DNA from: Lepeophtheirus salmonis
Taxonomy: Eukaryota > Arthropoda > Copepoda > Siphonostomatoida > Caligidae
NCBI RefSeq assembly: GCF_016086655.4
Contig: NC_052138.2
Coordinates: 27,601,403-27,665,402, forward strand
Direction: 5' to 3'
DNA: 64,000 nucleotides
Position 1 is the first letter of the stretch. The number at the start of each line of letters is the position of its first letter. Below the pieces are notes generated by a model. The model made no database searches, had not been told where the DNA came from, and saw only the letters and a program-made list of their open reading frames with translations. Of the stretch, positions 11,801 to 23,800 are shown one piece after another. The translations under genes were made by a program, and so were the position numbers.

Positions 11801-14800
11801 ATGTTGATGTTCCAAAATTCTGGAAAGTTGTCTTTTAGGAAGGCCTGGGTCGTAGAGGCCGTCTAAAGTGGGGAAAAAAGTTCTCCCCGAACTTATATCT
11901 TGCCCAAGGTAGCATTTTCTTATCTAGAAGTTCGATGTAAGCATCTGCAATGACCTCCTCCTTTCTCTCCACAAAAATGGGAGGACAGACTTTGCCTTTG
12001 CTGGCCAAAAAAGAGTATGGTGGCAGTGCATAAGTCCCTAGCACAATAAACATTGGTGCAGCCTCCTTGGTTGTAGACATGTGGGACATAATTTCGATGC
12101 AAGCACCTATGAGAGAAAAGAAATAAAAACAAACCCAACACTTCTGGACGAACTAAAGACGTCGTGATAAAGTGTGAAGAAATGATCAATAGATGAATTG
12201 TAAGGAATCAGGATATAACAAAACGAAGGTGAGTCAGAATGAGACGAAACAAGAATAAACGAGACAAAACTCTTCAAGGGCGAGACTAAACGTGACAAAA
12301 TGAAGACGAGTCGAAAATAAGGAAGCGAAACTAGACAAAGACGGACAAAATATGATGCAACGAAAGTAGACGAAGAAGAGAATAAACAAGACGAAACAAA
12401 GACTAAAAAAATGTGACGAAGCAACACATGATGAGATGAAATGAAATATGACGAAACGAAGACGAGACAAAATATGACAAAACGGGAATAGTCGAGGAGG
12501 ATACTAAATGGGACGAAACGAAGAATATGATGAAGCAAATCTTTACGAAACATGGCGAAACAAGAGTAACGAAGATGAGAATAAACATGACGAAACGAAG
12601 ATGAGAGAAAATTTGAAGAGAAAAAACGTAATGAAACAAAGACGAGAAAAAAAACAACGAAACGAAGACGAGAGAAATGTGACGAAACAAAGATGAGGTG
12701 AAATAAAATGTGTCGAAACGAAGACTAGACAAAGATGAGACGAAATATGACAAAACGAAGCGAGACAAAACTTGACAAAACCAACACGAGACAAAATGTT
12801 ACAAATCGAAAATAGTTGAGGACGAGACTGAACATTACGAAATGAAGACGCAACGAATATGACGAAGTGAAAGTTAGACAAGGGGGAGAGAAAAAGTGAC
12901 GAAAATAAAACGTGACAAAATGGAGACGAGAGAAATGTGAGTCAACAACATGTGGCGAGAAGAAGACGATAACTAAATAAAATTGACGAAATGAACATCA
13001 CACGTAGAAAAGACGAAATGTGACAAAACTAAACAAAACTTGACGGAAAGAAGACGAACAGATTTAAAAATTGTTGATGAAATAAACACTGTGTAGATGT
13101 TTTAAAATACTTTTTTTCACCAAACATCCAAGTACAATCCATTTAGAAATCTTTTAGCAAACCTTTGCTTCTTTAAAGTATTAATGAGGCTTTTATTGTA
13201 TTTTATTTAATAAATGTAGAAAAAGCAAAGGTCTACCAACATATTTATATATATGTAATATGTATTTTATGGTGAGGAGATTTGATTGAATCGTTGATTT
13301 AAGGAGTTTTTTGATTAAAAACAAGTTTTTGCTTGTTGTTGTTGATTTTTTGCACCTCGAATGTGCAATAAATAACAGAAGGGGGATTTTGTTGTAGGTA
13401 CTGGTGTTGCGATGGGATTCACTCAGTTAGGAATAAGTTTGAGATTTTTCATTTAGATTAGTCGAAATTGATTTATTCTTATTTTTATTATCAGATTTGT
13501 TTTTTGATTTTTTTCTGATTTAGGGTATATGATTACAAAATCTAAAAATTATATACAGTGAAAGAAATAAGTATTTGATCCCCTTTTGCTGATTTTGTTA
13601 GTTTGCTCAACAATAAAGATTTTATATTGGATTGAAATCTTGAGTCTGGCTAGGCATTTTTCTTCTTCCAAAACACTTTTCCTTTTTCAACCCATGTCTC
13701 TCAAAGTGAAACATGGGTTGAAAAGTACCGCCCTTATAAAAAAATTGGTCTTTTTTAGAATTATTATTCGTTTTAATGATCAGAGCCCCTATAAAACTTT
13801 TTAAGTCATTACTTAGATTTAAATGTATTTTATCCCATGTTTTTGATCCAATGAAGGTTTGTTAACAAACCTTCATTGTCATGTATTTTTAAATTAATAT
13901 TATTTAATTTTAGCTAAAAAATGTAATTATCCCAAAATTATCTTACCTGGTTGGATATAGATGGAGTAAATCCAATTTTTCTGGGGGGAAAAATAAAATT
14001 TTTATCACACAATCGTCACAATTTTCATGAGTATTAGTTTGTTTTGTCTATTTGAGCACTAGATGGTACATCAAATTTGAAAGTATCGTCATAACTATAA
14101 TAATAAATAATTTATCTTGAACTTGAAATTTCGACTATTTCCACTCAGGAAGGCCTTATAAAATTTGGCCACTTAATAGATAAAAGATTCTAGTTAAACT
14201 TAGGTATATTCAAATATTCCTCCGATCAAATAAAGAGACTTGGAAGTCGAAAAATATCAAACATATTGTGGACAAGAGTTTGAAAACAGAATATCAATGA
14301 CGAAATGATGTAGTTATAACCCACAAAATTTATTAATTTGCTAGGCAGCGATGTAGTTGGGATCTTAAAGAATACGTATAATATAATATTATAACTCTAA
14401 ATCTGTCGAAACTTTATAAAAATTGAATAAACTAATAGCATTCAAATCAATGATTTATTTATTAAATAATATAAAATTCGCTGAATAAATAGTTTGAAAA
14501 GAATCCTGTTGATGTCTCTACAAAATAAATGACTGAATGAGGGATACAATGGAGAGTCTTCCCTATAATCCTGCTGTATAAAAATAGGAGTGGCCTCCCT
14601 CTTGAATGGAATCCTCTAACCATGAAATAAATTGTGTTTCATACCTGAAAATTGGGAGTTAAATTTGACTTATTGAATCCTTCCTTTGTATAAGGACTCT
14701 GAAGAAGAATCCCATCCTCATTTCAAGGTAAAATTAAGATAGAGGAATCGGCTAAGCTTTCCAGTCTTCGTACGTGCAATATTCCTATCATTTTAGGCTA

Positions 14801-17800
14801 AAACCAACAATATACAAGTTTCCAAGGTCCAAAAGACATACACAATTCAATCAGTAATATATATATAACTTCTCAAGAATAAAACAGGAAGATGGACTGC
14901 AGCTGTCTATTGAGTTTTTTTCAGTCTCTAGTCCTTTTCTCCTTATAGTCCTTGCGTAGACCTACTTAATCCGATTGTGAAATTTTTTCTAGTGGCGCCC
15001 TCTACGTTTTCAACATACCTATCCAATGTTTTGGAAATAAAAGAAAGAAGCGTCACACTTTGTAGAATATCTCACAAACTAAAGAACAGATTGCCATGAA
15101 ATTTTGACAGCTGTCTTTCGAATGTGTGTAAAAACTGAAAACGAGATGATTTTTTTTAAAAAATTAGCGCCATCTAAGTGCAAAGCCCAGGACTTTTCAG
15201 CCATGTGGTAAGGGAGAAGCTCTGGTATATAAATAAGAATTAAGGCTGTGTGATACTAATTAAGTGCCTCATTTATTTGTTTGTTCTCTTAGGACAGGGG
15301 TTCTCAAGAGCCAACTCCAGCCTACGAGTGCATTTCATTCGGCCTGCAAAAATTATTTAATAAAATTAAATGCATTTGATGCTGGTTTTTATGGCAAGAC
15401 TGATTTACCCTATACAATAATCTCGAAAGTGCGTGAATGCCACCAATTGTTTCTACCAGTGCTACGTAATATTCTTTTTTTATCTCATTCCTTTAGAGGA
15501 ACCAATCAATTTGAACTATTCACAAGTAAAATTAATCCAACGACCGATTTCAGTTTTCCTTGGTTTTATCTTATACTTATATTTATTCAGGATTCGAGTC
15601 TGTTTTCTCTGAGATGAATATGGTGAAAAATGAATATCGTACTAAACTCACTCATGAGCACTTGGATCAGATAATGAGTAATGCCACAACCAGTATGGAT
15701 GGGAACTTTAAAAAAATAACTCTGAATTCACTAGCAAATTACAGTAATTAAAGTTATACTAAGTAATTAAAAAAAAGGCCAAATGTTTCAGAAGTGTGGC
15801 CTGCAAAATAATATCTTCATTTCATTTTGGCTAACATTCAAAAACTGTTAAGAATCCTTGTTTTTGTGAACAATCCATGTTAGATTAAACTAACTTTGTT
15901 CCAGAAGAGCAAAAAAATAATTTTTGATAAAAAGAAGATTTTTCATTTATACATCACGAATACAAAGGCCTGAGAGTATAAAAAATATAAGTTAGCAATG
16001 TGCGTTCTTACAATTTTGGTACTCCTCTAAGTATTTATTTTTTAGTAGTTCACTAATTAGTAGATAAATGATTAGCGGAATGCTCACCTTTTACTATTAA
16101 GTAATACCTAATCTGTGGTTCGGGGGTTGAGGGCCCTGGAATAAGTTATTAGGTAAATAAGAAACTGACAATCCACACAGAAGTGAATATATGTAGGTAC
16201 AAACTATTTTTCAATTGAAATAAAGAACAGGAGAGAGGGTGACTGACTTACGACTCCTTATTGTAACGACACTTTTTTATTAAAAAAAACATATATATAT
16301 ATGTTTTTCTGTCTTGACGCAATGGCAATTAATTCATGGAATTAATTACTTCTTGTAATGATATCATCAGACTCCTTTTTCCTTCCTTTAAAACAAAAAT
16401 GTACCCTGTACCCCAAGGCATACTTATATGTATATGGTTAATAGATCCTACTCTTAATGTGTTGTGCATGATTTCAACCTCTTAACTATTTTTACGTAAT
16501 GAAGTAACTAGGTAGGTCGTACAAAAAGACATTATGTAGGAAGGTTGGTATTTCAACTTTTTTTCGAATTTCCATTACGTGGATAATTTGTACTCATGTG
16601 GTGAGAAAATACCACTTATACCGAAATAGTCGACATTATTCTACAATGTCATTTTTAAGTTCCGCACATGTGAATAAAAGTTGGAAAAAAATATGTATAT
16701 ATTTTTTTAGTCAATAAGATTAAAGTGAAGCATTCTTCTTTATTGTGTAATAAAGCATTTTGATAGATATTTATCTCATTAAAGTTTATTTTCTAAAATT
16801 ATTCCATGGACCAAAAAAAAAGAGATTTTAAAATAAGGGATTTTTACATTTTTGGAAATGTAAAAAAAGAAAAAAAAATGTGATCTATACGCGGATAATC
16901 AAAAATCCCTTGCGTTATACTTTATTTTATCTCTAGTTAATGAATTTATAATAAAACTGTTTTGATACTTTTTTTGGTTAAAATATAATACGTAGGCAGA
17001 AAAGTCCCGGGCATAAGAAAGAAGACACGGTTTTTTTTTTGTCTAGATAGTTTTTTGTTTTTTAATATTATTTTTTTTTTATTATTTTCATGGAGAGGAG
17101 TCCATATAACCATAGCACTTTTCAAGCCCTTTGCTTAGCTTAAAATATATTTTTGCCCATCATAAAGCAATGTAAAATCAATATATGAAATTTTACTTGA
17201 TCCATTTTTGTTTTGGAAATAACTAATAAAAAAAATATATCTTCACTCTTAGCACAATAACTCACTAACTAAAGAACAAATTGACATGAAATTGACAGCT
17301 GTCTTTTGAAGGTTGATAGTAACGACAAAAACAGTCGAATGAAAAAAAAAGTACCACTGTCTATGTGAGATGTGGTATGTCTATCAAAATAGTTTAATGC
17401 AAAATAAAGGTAATAATTAATTAAATAAATAACATATGTTTTTATTTCAAACTTTGACGCAGATCAGCGTTACTTAAAGAAGGCATCGTAGGTCAATGAA
17501 ATGTTGAATTGGCAGCGGTGTTAGCAGGGGGTGAGTTGGAGGGGTTGTAGCGCCCCTCCCCCCATAATGAGGATTTTTTTTCTTTGTAAAGGAAAATTTA
17601 ATTTTTTTTTCAAAAATTTAATATTTGAAGTTTAATTTAACTTTTCACATTTTGTTAAAAAAAATTTACTTTTGTATTTTTTTTTGCAAAAAATTAAATT
17701 CCCCCTCCCCCAAAAAAAAAAAAAAAATCATAATAATAGATATATATATATATAATTTTGCTGATGCTGTTATTGCCTTAGCACATCACAAGTATCCCCC

Positions 17801-20800
17801 CTTATTCACACACTACCTGTAAGGGAAATTAGAAAAAGTTGAGAAACAAATCCCCCTAATAGATATGGAACAATGTTCCTCCTTTGATGGTGATAGATTT
17901 TATTTACAAATATATTAACCATAATAATTTATAACATAGGATACAATATGGTAGTTGTTTAAGGGGTTCATTGGTTGTTTCACAAATTGAAAACGATTTC
18001 CTTAAATCTCTTTCTATCATTTGCTTGGCGTTACTTATGGCTATGTGTATAACTTATAAGAACCCCCACTTTATTAATAGGGTAGAAGGGCTTTGTTTGT
18101 GTGTTTTTCACTTCCTTCCTTCATTCACTCATCATCTAATGGATTAAACTCTCCTTGGCTATTTGACCCCCTTTTTTACACTAAGGGATTGTATATATCA
18201 GAACTGTCCATTAGTTACAAGTCCAATTTAAACCTTAATTATATAAGTTCGAGTACAATTTGACCAACGAGTTGTTTTTTTACTGTTTTTCTGATTCTGA
18301 TCTAAAGTGGCAATTTAATAAGTATTAATGCGAATCAGGTCCAAGATTCAATCACCAGCTTTGCAAACTTGATTCTAGTCAAGTTGTGGGTTTTTGAAAT
18401 ATAGTCCCGTTTGAGTAACGAGTTTTTTTTAACTACTTATCTAATTCTAGTCTAATGTCGCAGCTTAATTGGTCTTTGTGCAAATGATGTCCCTACTCTG
18501 ACAACTTGAGTCTAGCCAAGATGTGAGTTTTTGAATACAAGACCTTAAATGAGTTGTGATAGACAGGTTTATTTAGAGAGATGTCATTTTTTGTTCAAAT
18601 GGCTGAATCTATGATGAGTAATTGTCAACAGATGATAGATAGATTTGGCCAATTTTGTCAGACATTTTGGAAACACATATTTAATGACAGTTCGATACTC
18701 GATTTTGTCCATTTGTCACAAAAACACTCACTCACATCAACTCACTCGAACGACTTTTACATAACAACTGGCGGTCCAAAATGGCTGAACCTTGGTGAGT
18801 AACTGTCAAGAGATGCTAGATAGATGTGTACAACTTTTATTTACGAGTGTTGCCATCTTCACGTTAAGGTTGGAAACTTTTCAGATCACCCTCGTACATA
18901 ATATTTCAGCATAAATCATCATAAAATGTTATTTTTTCGGGCAAAGAATAGCTTGATTAGTGCTTTGAGTGATCGGCCAAATACCTACTTATTTTGTGTC
19001 TTTTCCTGTTTCTTTTAGGAGGAAAGGTTGTAAGGTACAATATAGGCAACGATGTGCCCAATATTATTAAAACAATCATTCTTATAATTATGTAATAATA
19101 GTAATACATTTGGGTTATTTATTGTTTTAACATGAGGAAACTGTGAACGTCTAATATTAATCCGGATCGTATTTTATTTAGGTTCGAAATCGGGGAAAAG
19201 TTCTAGACAATACTCGTCTAATTTTGCTTTCGAATCTGGATGCAAAAGTTCGGGTACCCCAAATTTACTTGAAAATTTACGTTTAAAGATCCGAACCGAC
19301 CCAGATCCAAGAAAATGTATTCCCGCTCTATCTTTACTCATACCCTACACACTATTCATACCTTAAGTCTTGAGAAAGGAAGGCTTTTGGGGTGTAATGA
19401 CCTCGGACGTTACAATATTACAAGTATTACATTATTTAGTCTCTGTATTAACTACTTTTTTTCTCTGATTCTTTGAGGTTGGGGAGTATCCAAGAAATGG
19501 TTTATGTAAGCTCATTTAATCTCTTTCTAATGCAGGTGAATGCATTCATATCTCTTTTCATTAGCAATTGTAAAGAGTACTTATATTTACAGGGTGGACC
19601 TTAAATACAAATGGGTGTATCAGACTTTTTCGTGCATAACTAAAAAATTCATACTTTTTGAAAAAAAAAAAATTATAACTATACAAATCTGATCAACTCA
19701 CCTCATTCGGACAACTATAGAGTAGGAAGCCCTCCTTGACTTCCCCCAACTTCTTGGTCAGAGGACGTACATCAAGCAACGACGTGAAACACATCGGGAC
19801 TACCTGAAATTAGGGACCTTACACTCCGAGTACTATTTCTCTGTTCACTTTGAGCAACAACAGAGTTATGAGAGCCGTTTCCTTGAGAATAACTTGAGAT
19901 ATTTAATAAAATACATGGAGATCAGTAGGCGTCACCCTCTACCATCCTATTTTAAATAATGCCTCCGTTTTCTATAAAAATCCATCCACAAACCCAAACA
20001 AAAGTGCTACAGATGACTTATTCACAAATAATAAAACCTCGAACGCGCTGGATAAATATTGTGTACATTTTGTAAAATCGAAGTTGAGTCATGAAAATAG
20101 TTTGTATAATGGGCATGTTAAAAAAAAAAACCGAAAATCAACATCCTTACCCTGACAATTTGAAGAATTTATTGGAGAAGATCAGCTACAATCAGCTGTG
20201 ACAAGGGAAGTGGGGGAGAAGGAAATAAACAAGGACATTGTCAAGAATTACTCCGATGTCGATCCTCAATTCTACTCTAAGTCCATCAAGGATTTATAAT
20301 TGTAACTCCGCAACAAATCATCAAGATTACACTACGTCTTTTATGTGGAAACATGAATGTTCAATCAGGTTTTGAATATAATTGAATCTGATTTAGATAG
20401 AAGTTCACTACTCAGGATTTAAATAATAATGACAACTTCTAAGGAAAAGAAAATTCATTCTTCAGATTACCAATGCCAAAAAAAACGGGCAAGCTAACAA
20501 ATTCACAGGATTTACATCACTACACATTACTATATTCGAATATAACGTAGAGAGATGCTGGACTTATCTTCCAAACTTTCTGATGGACTTTGAAATCTGG
20601 TCCATTTTAGAGGAAAGGGATTCCAAGAAGCCTCATCCATTATATTACTGTACATACCGGGCCGTGCATAATTATTTACCGATTTTTGTTCAGAACATAT
20701 TGCGGACAATAATGACATTTCGAATGACTTGAGAAACAATTTATTCATACATTTTTAGAATAATAAAATAGTTTTTGATCAAATTTAATCAATGTAGCCA

Positions 20801-23800
20801 CCATTTGACTCAATGACACTGGTCAGGCGACGTCTGAAGCTGCCACAGACTTGCTGGATGTAAGAGGGTCCATGAAGGCCCACGCCTTGTTGACAGCAGC
20901 CTTTAAGGCATTTATGTTCTTGCGTCGTTTTTGCAGGCCTTGGTCTCCACGTGCGCCTAGATAGAGAAGTCTAGTGGGTTCAGATCTGGGCTCTGAGGGG
21001 ACCAGTAGTCCTTGGCCAAAAGTTCATGTTGTCCTTGAGCCACTTCTGAGCTTTCTTGGAAGCGTGGGCGGGTGCTCCATCTTGTTGAAAAACACAAGGA
21101 GAGTTGCCGACTATGGATTTGATCTACGGAAGGACCTTGGACGCCAGAATCTTCACATAATCCTCTGCTGTTAATCTGTAGCCAGTGGGGAACGATACCG
21201 GCTTCATGGCCTTCCCGTTTGATCTCCAAACATCTCCAAAGCTCACAACACGGTCATTTTGCCTGTTGAAAACAGGATCGACCGTAAAAGTTTTCTCATC
21301 TGAAAAAATGATGATGCGTCCAGATGAGCTCTTGATATCATTCAAGATTTTCTTGGCACGCTCAAGTCTGACTTCTCGCTGACGTTCAGTTAGCAGAGGG
21401 CGTTCAGTACGCCTAAGGGACTTTCCTCCAGCCCTTTTCAATGCCCTTGAAGCAGTTGATGTTCCCATCTTTCTGGTCATGTCGGCAATGGACCTGTTGG
21501 GAGTCCTCTTGAACACTGCCTTTACTTACCTTGTTGAGACAGTGGGCTTCCTGCCAGCCTCAGTGGAATGTTTGAGATCACCCCCAGCCTCCAAGTGCTT
21601 GGAAACGTTGTAAATTGTCTTCAACGAGGCCCCAACCTGTTCCTTAATGTTGTTATGAGGCACTCCCGCTCGGAGGAGGGCTGCAATTTCGATCCTCTTT
21701 TTTCCATGATTGGACATGGTCTCACGTGTGGAAGTTGTTACGCTCTCACAGGAAGGATTTATGTTTATTTTAACAGTAAAAATACGAAACAATCAGATTT
21801 GGTTGCCACAAAACCTCTTAAAAAGTATATTTACATCATCGGTAAATAATTTTGCACGGCCCGGTATATAAGATACTCCCTAAAGTTTATTTTATCATCT
21901 GAGGACTTGAAGTGGACTCAATTAATGTATTTCGAGACTTGGACTTGTGAGAAAGACTCCCTTTGCACTTGCAATATTATGACTGTTTCCACTTCAGGCA
22001 TTTGGGATCCACCCTGTATATCCTATCTTTTTTTTCTAGTCTATAAAGACATGAAAATGTCATTTGTTAAGAGGCTGGATAAGGGATTTGGATAGGCAGA
22101 TACAATAACACTGTTTGCCCACTCCAAATCTCAGAGGAATACTCTAATAATACGAACCTAACTTTTTCTTTGATTTGGTAGATACCTTACCTAAGATTAT
22201 AGACATTATTTATTAATGGATTCCTGACTCCCAGTCAGGGACTTGTTCCCTATTTCACTTGACTTCCTCCTCTCCTGTCTTATTTTTCTCTCTTTAGGGT
22301 CTAATTAATTATCTTCTTCGTTTCTTCTGGTTATATAATATATCCATGTTGGGAACAATAATTAATAAATATGGCTGATTAATAACGCAATGCAAGGAAT
22401 ATTCAACACATGGAACTTAAAGTATTTTTGTACCTTTTTTTTTTTAACCAAATAAGGGCTATCTTTTTTAGAATATAATATTTATTAAATGAAATATAAA
22501 GAATTGAATTAAAACACTCGTGTAAGGAATCTCCTAAGGAATTAAAATAACTTTTTTAATAATAATTAAATTGGAAGGCATATATTAAATAGATCAACAC
22601 AAAAAAGTGTTTAACTCGATACGACTTTCATTGAACGACTGTTTAAAGTCTATCCCCTCTTTCATTTTATAATTATTTAGGTCAAGTTCACGCCGCTAGT
22701 ATATTTCAAGTCCCCTGCAAAAAATTATTTAACAGCAATAATAAAAGCTATAAAAAGGACAAAAGTGGTTTTTTTATTTGCTAAAAGTTGTACATTTGAT
22801 GTTGGTATGATTAGCCTAAATTTTGTCATTATGGCAAGACTGACATTCAGTATCCAATAATCATGGGAGGAGGTGTTGAATCAATTGCCATTGCTTATAC
22901 AAGTGCGAAGTAATATCCTCCTTTTTGAAACACATAACCTCTTTCAATTTCCAACTCTAAGCAAATATCGATGTGACAGAAAGTAGTGTTGTCTTGGTTG
23001 TTATTTATTTGGTCCAGTCAAGTCTAAAGAGCTGACCTATCTGTACTTAGGATTGTCGGTTCATGGAACGCTCCTTAACTGTCGCATCCTGGAAATTTTC
23101 ATAAAAATATCAATTGTTTATCCAACCAATATTTATATATTGAGATATATATTAAAAAAACACTTTAATTACCGATAAGTGGGGGACTGGACCACGGTCC
23201 TTCGTCCTAATTTAGGACCGAAACAACATTAGTACAAACTTTAAGGCAGGTACTCTTGATAACAAATCGATTTTATCGAAAGCTTGATTAGAAAATAGGA
23301 TCAATGATTTCAAATCTTCAATAAATGTGAAGGTGTATTTCATCTGGTTAAGTATCCATTTTCATTTTGCCCAATTGTGTACAGAATGGGCAAGTTCATC
23401 AATTTGTAAAAAATGCTTGGATCAACATGGTTGTACGAGTCTATTTTCTCTAAGATGAATGCGTTCAAAAACAAAGTGCGACAGGGAATTTTTCCCCCTG
23501 TCAATAGTTATAACTTTTTTTTGCGTTTTTCTTGCGCATTTTTTTTATTTGATCAGAATCGTACGAAAAATGAGTGAACAGGAATCAAAAAGTCAAAGAG
23601 TTTCGGATCTTTTCGACGCAGATGTCGATCCAAAAATAATTTCAGACTTTGTTGGCGTGACTCTGAGGACAGTCCGGAACATTAGGGTGGCCAAGAAGAA
23701 TGGGAAAGGAGTCAAAATAAAGGCAGGAAGTGGAGGAAATGGTTTTGAAGTGAGATTAAACATTTATGAACTCCCTGGAGTCCAAGATCAAGGAAGATCC

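Larger units (their letters stand above)
19590..22018. mobile_element. older mariner-type element interrupted by later insertions
   Basis: A terminal sequence ACAGGGTGGACCTTAAATAC at about 19589 faces an inverted TTTGGGATCCACCCTGTA ending at about 22018. Between them lie a family X repeat (20035-20525) and a complete-ended mariner (20657-21864). The interpretation as a shell around nested insertions is inference from the facing ends; no transposase of the outer element was recognised. Confidence 0.35.

Noticed and set aside
12107..12881. Several minus-strand open frames of 78-148 codons and a + strand frame at 12508-12696
   Set aside because: They arise from the GACGAAAC repeat tract, which lacks stop codons by composition. 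Their Ser/Phe/Val-rich translations show no domain and overlap each other in different frames.
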